Notes: generated from the sequence alone by a model not told the origin. Counted from the first letter of the stretch, positions 1 through 11,630 are shown. The stretch: DNA of 64,000 nt from Caenorhabditis elegans (GCF_000002985.6 NC_003284.9:6634001-6698000), one strand, 5' to 3'. Translations and numbers: made by a program.

Positions 1-80
1 ATAATTTAGTGGCCACCGAAAGTAAATAAGCTATAATATTTTTAAATTGTAAATTTGAATAATTATTTAAAAGAACAAAC

Positions 81-1273
81 TTTATCAACGTTGAGTAAAG
101 TAAGTGAAAGACCAGAAACAGCAAGACCAATCCAGTTGAAATAGTGTACAACGGCGCACAAATGTTTTTGTTGGAGAAAATCGTGTTTTCGGATTAATAG
201 TTCATTTGGATGGCAAAATACTGTAATAATCACAGCTTTTATTTTTACGAATATCACAGTAAAACGCTCCAAAAAATTATAGATTTTTTCATAATTTTTG
301 GTCACAGTTTTGGCAACTGCTAAAATTTTGCAGAATATGAGCTTTTGTGGAAATCCAAAGCAATACCGATTTTAAAATTTTCCCCACTGGTGCTACTTCA
401 CCTTTGAGGTTTTGTTTTGACATGGTAAAATTTAAATTTTACCCTCAGACTTTCAAATAAAAAAAGTTCTACAGAATTAACATGTCACTGAAATATTTTA
501 AGCGGGAAAATATTGACAATTAAACAATTTTGGAATGATTTTTTTTCCAAATATGTGTTATAAAGCTAATATTAACCTATTCTCAAAAACTAAAACATCA
601 TCGAAGACCGGCGAAACTAGGTTTGAAGTAAATCTGAACTTAATTTTTTTAATTAGAAAAAACATTTTCGAGGAGTAACTTCGAATGATATATATCTTGT
701 TTTGAAGTATATTTGCAAAATTGCAACCTTCTCTTCTGAGGTCCCCACTTTTTAAAAAATGAGTTCAGATTCGCATACTACACTACATTGCTGAATAACG
801 TGTATAATGTGATTACATATGTCGGTATTACTTGATCACATTATAAGCATAGTATTAAACAAGGTGTGATATTGAAAACAACAGAAAATAGAATTAGACG
901 AATTTTTAGCTCACTTGTTAAAACCAGATCACCAACTGTCATGTTGAGAATAAATAAATGCATAGTATCACCACTGCGTTTGAATAATTTTATAGCACAA
1001 AAAATGACCATTACATTGAACACTGTTGCAGCCATGCTGGCGGCTAACAGCATATCGTCAACCTAAAATTAATAGAATTTCAAAGATAGCAGATAATTAA
1101 TTTGAAAAACATGCCGTGTATGTGAAAATTGTAAACATCGGATCATTGTAACACTCTTCATATTCTGCGTAAACGTCTGCCGTTGTACTTGTTATACTGG
1201 ATACTGTAGTCGTGGTTCCTTCCAAAAATGTGCTGGCCACGGCATCGATGGTTTCGAATGGAATCTCTTCCAT
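81..1273 (-). CDS. Rhodopsin-family GPCR, 5' part only (runs off left edge)
   Basis: This is a seven-transmembrane receptor of which only the N-terminus to TM3 lies in the window. Exons (minus): 1115-1273, 915-1062 and 81-230; the rest lies left of base 1. The ATG at 1273 opens a Ser/Thr-rich extracellular tail. TM1 is the hydrophobic run around MLLAASMAATVFNVMVIF. TM2 reads LFILNMTVGDLVLT, carrying the LxxxD motif of class A receptors. The conserved TM3 cysteine lies in KHLCAVVHYFNW, and TM3 ends SGLSLTLLNVDK, where most class A receptors have D/ERY. Exons 2 and 3 join in phase (ACA A|TA TTT). The first junction is unclear: phase 0 needs a GC donor (ACG|GCATGT) or a shorter first exon, and a second acceptor inside exon 2 is also possible. 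The style resembles nematode peptide (GnRH-like) or amine receptors, but the ligand cannot be inferred. Confidence 0.8.
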
Positions 1274-2572
1274 TTTTCAAATCCAACAACGAATCCAGAA
1301 TGTCTAAATTTTTGAAGAATAAGTGAAATAGAAACAAGTTGAATGTGCGAATAGATGAAGGAGGAGACCTCGGAAATGATGACTGTTGTGTCGAAACGTG
1401 CATTGTGGAGATGGGGGCCAATTCGTTTGCGCGCCGTAACAATACATATCATTTTTCGCGATAATTTGTGCTAATTATATCATGTACTGTATCCCGAATA
1501 CGTTTTTTTTTGCATGCTCTCAGTGTCATTCAAATTGGGGTCTCTATTCTTTTTTTTGTTGTTGTGGACTGCTACTATGTCGAATTAGTGTTGTTAGCAC
1601 TGTAAAAATAACACGAACCTCCCATCACGCAAGAATAATAGGGATATGTCTTGTTTTCTTTTTATTAGCTATTCATTTAAAACAAAATAACACTCTTCAA
1701 TAGTCGATTTGTTTTTTGTTTAACAATTGTTAAACGTTAGTCTAATTCTGAATGTAAAAGTAATTCACAAAACAATAAAAATGAATTTTTTTGAAAAATT
1801 CGAATATTTGTGGAAACTGGAGTTTTTTTTTGTCTTATGCGTGATCAGTAAAATATATAAATAAGCTTAATAGTAGGGAATTATATTGTATATTGTGTCT
1901 TTGTTATGCTGCCTTACTGAAAAAAAACATTTTGAGCTTAATTTTCTCATTTGTTCCACTGGAAAATTTTGAAAATTGTCAATACACGCATTATAAAGTT
2001 ATCACTAACATTTTTTTTTGAATAAATTTAAGAATGAAAATTTTCCAGCTTAATTGTAGACGCGAAAATTAAAAAGATTTTGATTTCAGAAATGGAGTTG
2101 AGCGCAAAATTTGGATTAGGTGTAAATGATTAAAGTGTTTTCTAGTATCAATTTAACTTTTCATGGTCCCAACCACAGTGGGCTCTGCGAATTTTGTCAT
2201 TTTTATTTGAATCTGGAACAATTGAGTAATTTATTTGTTTATGTAAGTACTAGGTTTTGCATAACTGGCATGTGCCCAATCTTCACCAATTAAAAGAACG
2301 ACTATTAAAGAAACACATTGTGCACAAAACATCTAAATCAAATTAGGTTTTATCTATAGATACCAAAAAGCCTGCCGCTCCCGCCATGAGGCGTCGTCCG
2401 CATGCAAATAATTTTGGCGGCCACTGTAGAAATCTGGATCTGTCTCTTTGTATATTATTAAAAAATTTTTAATGATTTTTGACACAATTTTTTGCTTTCT
2501 CTTAATTTCAAATAACTTTGATGTTCTATATCATTTCCTGCAAAAAATTAACCATTTCTTACACATCACAGG
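1274..2572. other. Intergenic: GPCR upstream region and distal 3' flank of the first nuclear receptor
   Basis: No coding exons were found. Short ORFs here have poor composition and no splice context. A GC-richer patch at about 2370-2420 contains the octamer ATGCAAAT at 2402-2409, a POU-type site, about 1.1 kb upstream of the GPCR start. The right end holds the probable 3' UTR of the receptor that ends at 2809. Confidence 0.5.
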
Positions 2573-2578
2573 TTTATT
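2573..2578 (-). terminator. Candidate polyadenylation signal (AATAAA) for the first nuclear receptor
   Basis: TTTATT on the plus strand gives AATAAA on the minus strand, about 230 nt beyond the TAG stop at 2809-2811. Nearer non-canonical signals cannot be excluded. Confidence 0.35.
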
Positions 2579-2808
2579 TATATATTTTCTAGGTACCAGA
2601 TTATTTTAGTATATGAATTCTGAACAAAAATAAAGAAAAAACAGCTGAAGATCTGAATATCAGACGAAAAATATTGTGAAAGCAAAAATATGTACTATAT
2701 GGACAATGTGAGATCAAGAGAGGTTGATTGGAAGAGCAGAAGGAAATGATAAAGGGAAATAGAGGGGTAACTGGGTTATATAATATTCAACAGCTAATAT
2801 ATTCGGAA

Positions 2809-5470
2809 CTACAACATTTCAATAGGCTTTCGGAGGTAGATATCTTTTCCTATATTCGCAAGATCAAACTTCAGTAGGCTCATTAGCTGAAAAATTTGAT
2901 TTAATAATTTAAGTCGAATATTGGAAATTGCAACTTACAGAAATGTAATCGCGGCGTTTCTCGCCATAATTAACGAAAGTGGAAATTGCCATTAATATTA
3001 ACGAAAATCTGTTCATTCCAACTTTGAAGCCATATTCTGCAACAAGGTATTTTCGAAGAAGAGTTGTAAGACGTTCCCGCTCTTCATTTGCAATTAATCT
3101 TCCAGCGTCTGACATTTCCAAGTTATCTGAAATTTTGATGTGAAAATATGAATTAGTTTGTTTAATTACCAGGCGAGAAAAGAGAAATAGATTTGAAAAA
3201 TGAGTATTCTGTCATTGTAACTTTATTTTTCAAAAACTCATTAACCGGTGCATTGTACATCTCCGCATAATAGTTTAAGAATACCTTCCTGGAACGTCTG
3301 AAATTTAGCAAAAACTTCTGGTAACTTTTAATAAAGTTACCTCTTATCGTCTTTCTCGACGTCAGCCATTTTCCGTTCAAATGCGTTAATTCCATCTGGA
3401 AATGTCAATGTAGAAGATTTGGCTTCAAAATATGAGTAGAACGATTGTGTAGCAACATGGAGAACGCCACCAATGTGCGAAATCAGGCATTTCTGAAAAT
3501 AAAAATTGAAACATTTCATTTGCAAAGCGAACAGTGAAAAAATTTACCTGATCAAATTCACTTAGTTTGCGGAATGATTCAAAAGTCTTCGCAAATTCAA
3601 CAATTAAGAGAAGATCGACCACCATCCAATACCTAACCGGATCATTTGTGTATAACGTTCCGGGTTTCTAAACTTGAACAAATTTTAATATTATCTTCAA
3701 GAAACACTCACTCTATCTATTGCACAATCACCGCCAATGAGAATATTCTTCCTGAGCAGTTCTCCCAAACAAAAATCATCTTCAACTGGAAGTGTTCCTG
3801 GTATTCTATGTCGAAGAACAGCGTCTTCTCTCCGGAACTAGAAAAAAAACATGGTGCATAATTTTCAGGTTAAAAAAACTTACAATATCATCAACCCATC
3901 GATATGTATGAATGGTAGTTTCTCTTAGTGGCGCGCTAACAAATGGTATTAGAGCCAGTGATTTATCATCTTGAATATTTGAATCTTCATCACCACTATC
4001 CATGTCGTCTGCTTCATTGTGATTTTTTGAACTTGGGAACTGGATGGCAGACGGGTTCATTCCCACCCTGACACATTTTTCAAATCGGCAGGCACGACAA
4101 GCACATCGGAAGTCTAAAAAGTGAGTTGTATTTCAAATAGTTTTTGAAATAGAATGTTTGACCGCTTATTTTTAAACTTTACAATGAGTGCTCATGCCAT
4201 GCTCATGCCTTAATTACTTTTGTGCAGACGTAGCATCAGTCATTGATAGGGCTGTTAAATAGGACGAACTAGGACGTCCTTCGTCCTGCCGCCGAGGACG
4301 AGGACGGCGGCTCGTCCTCGTCCTGCCGACGAGGACGTCCTGAATAAGAGGACGTCCTCGCTAGCAGCCCTAAGTCATTGATCATACATTTTGGAATATT
4401 TTGTTTTTAAAGTTGGACAAAAAGTAATTAAACTTTTGTCGAGGAGTGATGATCTAGAAACTTATTGTTAGTCTTCTTTGAATGCGCATCATATCGGTGA
4501 AACTCTAGATTAACCTTTTGAAGTGTTGTTGGACGATTCGTTCCTTAAACGCTATGTACTACAAACATGGGATTCGGGTACAGTATTCCTGATTGTTCCC
4601 CAACTGGGCATCAGCTTAAGCCATGTTCGAGCTGGGGACTTTGCCCGATGATCCAGTCATAAATTGCGTCACTTGACAGTCAAGGCTGGGTGAACTTGGT
4701 GAGCGGGGACAGGACTGAATTCGTGACCTTCAAATTGCTACCGATCATCACTACTGACTGAGCTATCATACATGTATTATCTCTTTTTAGGAGTTCTTTA
4801 TTAATTTTTTTTAAATATTTCTAAGCGGTCAAACTTTGTACACAGAGTCAGCTGGAACAGTTGAGATACATTTTCAAAAACTTTAAATACCTTTTGTAAA
4901 TTGGCAGTTTCCTCCTTTGGTACAAATAAAATTCCTGCTATTGATTATAGTCCTTCGAAAAAACGTCTTGCATCCATTGCAGCTGAGCACATCGTAGTGA
5001 TAACCGGTAGGCTGAAAAATTTACTCTGTATTATAGTAAATGTTTTATGGTCCCTCTTATAAAAAAGAAACATGTGAATTAAACGTTTTTTTGTTGCAAT
5101 TCCCTGTCACAATTTTCCAGCCGATCTTTAGACTTTTGGCCATTCTATTAATACCTGTCTCTCACTATTTCTCTTACTCTCTCCCATCCTTCGCGCTATT
5201 CGCCGAAGAGATAACACTATTTTGTGACTGTTATAAGGTGAAGAACACAACATTCATACACATGATAAAAGTGAATTTCAGCAGGAAAAAGTTACATTTT
5301 GAACCTCGACTAACCCGGTCCCCGCATACGGAGCAATGATGCTTGTCGCTCTTCCGCACGTTTCTAATTTTGCGTATTGGGGCTGGTGGCTGAAGTTCGT
5401 TTGAAGAACACTCCACCATGTTCGTGTCTTCTGCAGGTGAACGTAACGGAGATATCGAATCGGACGACAT
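2809..5470 (-). CDS. Nuclear hormone receptor (HNF4-derived nematode type), 432 aa
   Basis: This is a ligand-regulated transcription factor of the expanded nematode NHR family. Exons (minus): 5315-5470, 4891-5011, 3884-4113, 3712-3837, 3548-3667, 3341-3492, 3170-3297, 2939-3126 and 2809-2886; every phase agrees, giving 432 codons plus TAG. The DNA-binding domain starts at Cys46 (CSVCGDR), then PTGYHY, the P-box [10 protein letters not shown], and a second finger CTKGGNC...CACRAC followed by [11 protein letters not shown]. An acidic hinge (MDSGDEDSN) leads to a ligand-binding domain recognisable by [16 protein letters not shown] and FRKLSEFDQ. The C-terminus reads [11 protein letters not shown], with no obvious acidic activation helix. 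The start at 5470 is the first ATG after an acceptor at 5501-5502, probably an SL trans-splice site. A further in-frame 5' exon is possible, because the codons between 5500 and 5470 are open. The intron 4114-4890 carries a MITE and a tRNA-like sequence. Confidence 0.92.
4247..4372. mobile_element. Short hAT-like MITE, 126 bp, inside an NHR intron
   Basis: The element begins TAGGGCTG and ends CAGCCCTA, a perfect 8-bp terminal inverted repeat that continues imperfectly (TA then AGGACG on both sides). AGTCATTGA occurs immediately outside both ends (4238-4246 and 4373-4381), as expected for a target duplication. TAGGG-type termini and an 8-bp duplication are typical of hAT elements; here the match is 9 bp, one base possibly by chance. 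The interior is mostly repeated GAGGACG/CGTCCTC units and can fold into a hairpin. It has no coding capacity, so it is non-autonomous. Confidence 0.75.
4700..4775 (-). repeat. tRNA-like (box A / box B) sequence, possible SINE remnant
   Basis: Read on the minus strand, TAGCTCAGTCAG (4765-4754) matches the pol III box A consensus at 11 of 12 positions. About 43 nt downstream, GAATTCAGTCC (4722-4712) matches box B GGTTCGANTCC at 7 of 11. I could not fold a cloverleaf or find an acceptor stem, so this is not called a tRNA gene. It lies in the sense orientation within the same NHR intron as the MITE. Confidence 0.3.
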
Positions 5471-5500
5471 CGGGGAGTGCGAAGACAAACTCCCGTCAAC

Positions 5501-5502
5501 CT
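5501..5502 (-). promoter_or_regulatory. Probable SL trans-splice acceptor of the first nuclear receptor
   Basis: ATATTCAG ends here on the minus strand, 30 nt before the ATG at 5470, and no convincing upstream exon was found. A cis-splice to a distant 5' exon is the alternative. Confidence 0.45.
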
Positions 5503-8500
5503 GAATATATGAAAGATGAATAAGAAGATCTCTTGAAATTTTGTCTAGTAGCTACCAATTTTCGGTCATTGAAATAAACCGTAGAGTTTTTTTCCGAAAT
5601 GATACGGAGATTAGTTCCGCGTGTCTTTTACTCATTCTTTCTTTAATTTTTTGTATTTATATCCCCCATATTCTCTACATATTTCTTGTATTTTCTTCCG
5701 CTTAGTGTCAATAAACCTGGCTCTGAGAAGTAGAAAATGAGAAGAAAAGAGAAATGAAAAGGATGTCTGTGTAGCAGCAAGCCGTAGTTTGGTTTGTGAT
5801 CAGTAGATTGATTTTTGAAGGTTGGCTAGACTGAAAGCATGTGGAAAGAATGTGGAGTCACATTATGTTTTAGAATGCACATGTAATTTGGGTATATTAG
5901 TCACCACTATCAATTTTCAGAAAAAGTAATTTCCTGTTACTGCACGGCTTGTTGCTATGGTACTGATGTGTCACACCAAACTACGTGTGCACTTTTCTGC
6001 ATAATGGAATACTTAAAAATTTATGACCAGTAACCATAAAAAGTCATATACAATGTGAAAGCTCAATAGAAAATTGATATATTTTTCCCCTTTCTCTAAA
6101 TTTCAAAGGTGAGGTAGACCAGTGGTGTGAATTTTTTAAAAATTTAGAAAATGCTTTACTACTAGTCAAAAAGCGATTTTTTACCAGTCAATAAAAACCC
6201 AAAAAAAAATTTAAAAAAAGTATTATGATACTTGATAATTTCAGCATAATAGAATTAATTTTAATCAATACCACACACTGGTCGTGTCTTTAAATTTCTC
6301 TGGAAATATAATTTTATTTTCAAAATAATTTTGTAAAATCTGGTAACACATCAGGGTCAAAAGGATACAGGAATAATGTGACAGACCGAAACATTTGTGA
6401 TACTGAACTAGTGTATCAATACGATTTGTTTCAATTATGGTCCAGACCACAAGATGAGTATCGGTCAAATACAGCTGACCACCAATCTCGCTGTAATAAA
6501 AGATAATAAACTGACCCAATTCATTGAATCACGATTGATCCACATGGGCGGTGATGGGTGTAGCAATTTATTGGACTTATCCAAATGAGTGCAATTCATA
6601 GTCTCCCAGTATGAGGACATCTGCAAAAAAAGAGTAAAAGCGGTGGGGTCAAAAGAAAATAGACACGCATAAAGTTATGTAATACGAGAACAAGGATGCA
6701 TACGAATGAATTCAGAAAATATGAAAATAGTGTAAAACAATCCTTAAAAACTTATAATTTTTGTTCTGGAGTTGTGGATGTCTAAACAAAAACTCAAATC
6801 TTGGCAGTAAAAATTTTCTGAAAAAGTGAGCCAATTTCAGTTTTAAATGAAGAGACTACACAAAACGCCTCTGTAAAATATCTTTAGTTAGTATGAAATT
6901 ATTTTCACATGCGGATGTTACACCCGAAGTTATCATAGTTATCATATCCGTCCCCTACAATCACCAGTTTCCACATTTATCGCTATGTTCTTTGCGAGAA
7001 GGGATACTATCGTTAATCACTTTCTATTGTAATATGCCCTTCTGTGGCGGAACTTCCACTCAATAATTTTATTCAGGTTTTGTGCTATAATTCTACTACC
7101 ACGAGTTCATGACCATGAAAACAATGTTACTTCGTTAAAAAATAATGTTCAATATACAAAAAATTGAAAAAAAAAACTCTACTACATAGATGTTTGTCAA
7201 AAACACGACTTTTTAATATCGATTACAGTCTTTTGACACACGACATCAGACCATAATCTTGTTTCTCACTACCCGCATCGGCGCTTTTTGCCTAACATGC
7301 ACTACCGTCTGAAAATCATTTGCTTGTTTTCGGAGTTAAGAACAGTGTGGGCTGGCCACACTGATTGGGTATGGCGAGACATCTTTGAGTGAAGAGAAAA
7401 TCAGACATTTCGGCAGACGCATAGTCACAAAAAGTTGTGTGTAGAGCGGGGAGGATGGGTTCATGATTTCTAGCAGCAGCCTAGTTTTCCGGGATTGAAG
7501 TTAAGGCGTGAAATCCAAATGAACAACTTTTTAAGTCCCACCTGTTTCCCTCCCATACTCGGAAGCTTTTAAGATTTTCACGCCCTCTAAAATTCACAAT
7601 CTTTTAATCTCTCTTTCTCTTCCCCTCAGAGGACCGTTTTGGAGTTTGTGATCACATTTTGTGACTTGACAAAATGGCTGGAGAATTAGAGATACAAACA
7701 GATCGCAGTAAGACCAGTCTACCGTATGCAGTCTGCAATGACTCTTCATCTAAAATCGAATTTTCGACTAAAGTTAATTTACTGATCATTGGATAAAATA
7801 CAAATTTGCATGCAAAAATTGAAAATTAAAACAAGACATTAGCACTGACTGCAATATGATATGAATCAGCAGCTGAAGTAAATTGATAACATTTGCAAGC
7901 CAGGCAAGTTACGACTTTGTGGTTTTACGTAGTCTGAAGCAGCAGCATATTCCGTGGATTTACATAAAAATTGTCTTGTGTTAATTAAATGTGGAGTACG
8001 GCAAGTGGGAAAATAATTAAAACTTATTTCTAAAAGGACACAATGCCTAAATATCAGAATGAAACTTTTGAAAAAAAAAACATAACATTTTTAAATTCGA
8101 GTCAAACAGTGATGAAACTGAGTATGGGCTACTTTTCAAGAAATCTAAAGCACTGTTGCATTTTTGAAAGAAAGTTTTAAAAATAATCAAAACATGGCGA
8201 CAGTTAAAAAAAATTGCTTTCAGAAAATCACTGGCTTTGTTCTTTAATCTTTTACAGATTAGGCTTGTGAATTTTGGAGACTGTGACTAATGGACTCCAC
8301 AGCTGTTTTGTAGCAGCCCGGCGCAGAAGGACTTGTGTCTGTTAAAAATTGTAGTGGGGGGGGGGGGTGTGAGGAACTACTCGTTTGCACAAATTATATA
8401 GAGCATTTAGATTTTTTTACCAAAAAATAATTTTTCAAAATGAGTAACTTGCCGAAAAAAGCTTAAAATTTGAACAAAATATAGCATAGGCAGGAGATTT

Positions 8501-9179
8501 TCAGAAAATGGGATCAATTTTTTATTACGTAAACCGAAGCGTTCATTTCGATCAGAAAATGGATTTTGTTTATCAAAACAAAAAATGACATAACCGAATA
8601 GTCGATAAATGTAGGTAGAATATGTACAAGAAATTATAAAAGACGTCGAAAGATCACATCTATCCGTGATCATTATCCAGCACCTTGCAACCTATTTTGA
8701 GGTATAAGACATAACGTCACCAGTGTTGCGCAAATTGAATTGAATAAACCTAACTATGCATATTGTTGCCCAAAAATATGTTTGATTCACAATTTCAAAT
8801 GAATAAATCAGATTTTCAATAACAGACTTATCACACATATATGGCTTGAAAGAAGAATAGTTAGACAAAAACAACACCGAAATGATGACAAATGAAAGAA
8901 CACGAGACTATGGTAAAAACTAGTGAAACTAACAGAAATGAGAAAAAAGATGAGAGAGGCGGCACGAGAAGGAGAGTGGGAAACAAACTTCCCTACCAAC
9001 TTTTTTCTATCGTTTCAACCTGTATTTTTTTGAGAGACCTGGGAGGTAGAAGAAACAGAGGGAAAAAGTGCCAGTTCACGTGCTGTATGACGTGGTGGTG
9101 GCAGCACGCGAAGCAACTGAACAGTCCTTGCACAGATCAGAAGGGTCACAAAATTCATGTCTAGCAATATTATGATACC
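5503..9179. other. Intergenic, left part of a 6-kb gap
   Basis: I found no coding gene. ORFs such as 6265-6519 (minus) lack splice context and have low-complexity, AT-driven composition. Locally higher-GC blocks at about 6900-7080, 7260-7480 and 7540-7680 may be regulatory. The second includes an 8-bp stem with a 5-nt loop (CAGTGTGG 7343-7350, CCACACTG 7356-7363). A 12-G tract lies at 8356-8367. Confidence 0.5.
8356..8367 (+). repeat. Polyguanine tract, 12 G
   Basis: There are twelve consecutive Gs in AT-rich DNA. In C. elegans such tracts are known G-quadruplex sites that become deletion-prone without the DOG-1/FANCJ helicase. The sequence shows only the tract. Confidence 0.9.
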
Positions 9180-9770
9180 ATACACATTTTCAACGTCCCA
9201 GAAATTGTCGAAAATTATGAAATTTGGCAATTGTCCAAAATGCCGCAAATTTCTCCAAGTTTTTAATAAATTCCAAAGTTCCGCATAAATTTCCAAAAAA
9301 ATAACTTCTGTAGAACCTTTTTTTAAAATTCTTTTTCAAATTTTTGAACTCAAGAATTGCCAAATTCCCGAATCGCCAAAATTTTCAATTTTCAACTGTC
9401 GAAATATCGGATTACCAGAAACTTTGAAATTCCACAGTTGCAGAAATAGCTGATTATCAAAATTTTTAAATGTCCGGAAATTGTCGAATTGTTGGATTAT
9501 CGTACAAAATTTCAATTCCCAGAAAAAAATTAATATCTTTAAGTTGTTCTGAGTTGGTAGAGAAATAATTTTTTAAACCAAAAACCTTATAGTAGAAATT
9601 AGTTTTTTGTTCTAGTTTTTTTTTCAAGTTTATGAGTTGATAATTGTCAAATTTCCGAATTGCCGAATTGAAGATTGGAAAATGCCAAAAATGCTGATTA
9701 TAGAGAATTTTAAAAATCGGTTATCGCAAAATTATCGCCAAATAGCCAAAATGTTACAATAAATAGAGGT
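9180..9770. repeat. Degenerate repeat region rich in AATTGCCGAAATTTT-like words
   Basis: Short units resembling TTGCCGAAATT, ATTGTCGAAATT and AATTTCCGAA recur in both orientations for about 600 bp. They are too diverged to define a clean period by eye. Such arrays are common on nematode autosome arms and between X genes. No coding sequence was seen. Confidence 0.5.
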
Positions 9771-11557
9771 TTATGTTTTCAGAATATTATTTCGGGTCTG
9801 AGATTACAGTTTTAAGCTACAAAGGATCAATCTCAGTTGTGAAAATCATCAAAAAAGTTAAAAAAAAATAAAGTGGGCCATACTAATAAAATAAAGTTTT
9901 TAACATCGTATTTATATCGTAATGCTCATATTTAAAAAGTTTCGGTAAAGTAATATAATAGTTGCCAAAAATGTTCTTGTTTGTTTATTTTCAAATTTAT
10001 TTTTAAAAATAGGCCATTCATTTTTTTTCTAATAAACCAAACTTATTTTGGAGTATCGGTACATGTACCGTTTAAAGTCCAAAATATTTGTTTTATTGGT
10101 CGCAAACTGTATTCTTTACTGAAAACATTAAACTATAAAGTTATGAAATGTGACCGGAAAGAATTGATTCGAAAGTGAGAAATTTTTGATTTTTCCAAAT
10201 GCATTTGTGGCCATACCCCGTGAAAGTTTATGAGCTGTCCAAATGCGTCGAGTTAATTGAATTATGTCTGCTTGCAAAAAATTTTAATGATACAAGGAAC
10301 AAAAAATATAACAGGAAATGGCACGAGCATTTATCAGAGCGCTGAATACAATATTTTGATGATTTCAGTATAGGCCGAAGATAAATGCTTAACTTAAAAT
10401 TTTGAAATCAAAGTGGACAGAATGCATTTATGTAGTTGAAGTCAGAACAAATCGGTGATTAGATTGAAAGTGTTTAATCTTGGAAGATGTCAACTCTCAA
10501 AATATAAATCCTTTTAAGTGATTGAAAGTACTCTCCGCAAAATACTTGAAAACAAAAAATTGGAATAAATGTGATTTTCGAAAAAATCCAACATAATAAT
10601 AACCAGTTGGGGTTTATAAATGTTTTTTAACAGTTTTAAATTTTCCTAGTCTATCTAGTTTTGTGCAATATAATTGATATGTTTCTCAAATGGAATATTT
10701 AAAGTGGAATAGCTCTGTTTTGTATGATAGAAAAAAAGCAAAATTTTCATACGACATTAAGAATTTGCTTCAAAAATAGACATTAACCAATGAAATTAAA
10801 AGACATAAATCGTCTCCAAACTGTTCAAAAATCATTCAAACATGAGAAGCACCTCTTACCAAAACACAGATTGTGAGAATCTTGTTTGCAATGTTCCGTT
10901 GAAAATGACGCGCATGCTCCTCATCTTTTTTTTTTGCAAAAAAATAATGAATAGACATAATCCGGTCTGTCTAGCTTTCCGTTCACTTTTTAACAATGTG
11001 AGTCAAAAGGTGATCTTTGAAAAGAAAATTGAAAAGAGACGAAAAAATAATGTTTCGAACTATTTCATCAAAATTTTGGTTTGCTTTCCAGTCATTTCTG
11101 CCACGTGAGGAGACTCCCATGCATTTTTTGTTGACTTTATTGAACAAACGCAAAAAAGAAGGACACAATTTTTCGTGATTAGCCTCGGCAAGTTTTGTAG
11201 GCAAAAGTACGATTCGATCGGAATATTTGTTTACATTTTAAAAATTGATCGTAAAAAGAGCATTACGTAAATTAGAATTGCGTTTTTGGTTTTCTGTTCA
11301 TCATAAGTTTTCTGTGCCCTATCATATTATACAGCTTCCACTCATTTTTATCAATTTTTTGTTAGGGCTTCATTTCCGAATGACCTTTGACCACTTTTAG
11401 AAAGGGTGTACTACGAGTTTGTTGGAATAAAAATGACGGAATAATGTTGAAATCTTTAAAATGTTTAGTGCATCGACGCGTGCAATATTAGCATTCACTT
11501 GCCTAGCAACGATTCTGGAGGCAACGACAACACTACACATCTTCATCCCAAAAAGCT
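9771..11557. other. Intergenic, upstream of the coiled-coil gene
   Basis: The stretch is AT-rich and I see no gene. ORFs at 9981-10178 and 10842-11108 are short and lack start or splice context. Confidence 0.5.
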
Positions 11558-11589
11558 GCCGGCGGACGGCATTTTGTACGTTCGCCGGC
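11558..11589. promoter_or_regulatory. GC-rich hairpin upstream of the coiled-coil gene
   Basis: GCCGGCGGACG (11558-11568) pairs with CGTTCGCCGGC (11579-11589) with one mismatch and a 10-nt loop. It lies about 75 nt before the ATG and 30-40 nt before the probable trans-splice site, so in the outron or core promoter. Its function is unknown. Confidence 0.5.
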
Positions 11590-11620
11590 TTTTCTGCACA
11601 ATTTTCATCTTCCCCAAATT

Positions 11621-11630
11621 GTCTTTCTAG
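11621..11630 (+). promoter_or_regulatory. Probable SL trans-splice acceptor of the coiled-coil gene
   Basis: GTCTTTCTAG is a nematode-type acceptor 33 nt before the ATG at 11664, with no upstream exon visible. Confidence 0.45.

Noticed and set aside
1158-1452. Two overlapping open frames upstream of the GPCR start
   Set aside because: The coding frame from the ATG at 1273 (MEEIPFETID) leads toward TM1, so the others are shadow frames and 5' UTR.
6265-6519. 84-codon open frame on the minus strand upstream of the first receptor
   Set aside because: It has no splice link to the receptor's 5' exon and no recognisable domain.
7300-7390. Weak resemblance to 5S rRNA (TCGGAGTTAAG, then TTGG...GGCGAGAC in similar order)
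   Set aside because: The match needs gaps, lacks the 5' and 3' pairing arms, and is short enough to be chance by eye. A covariance search would decide.
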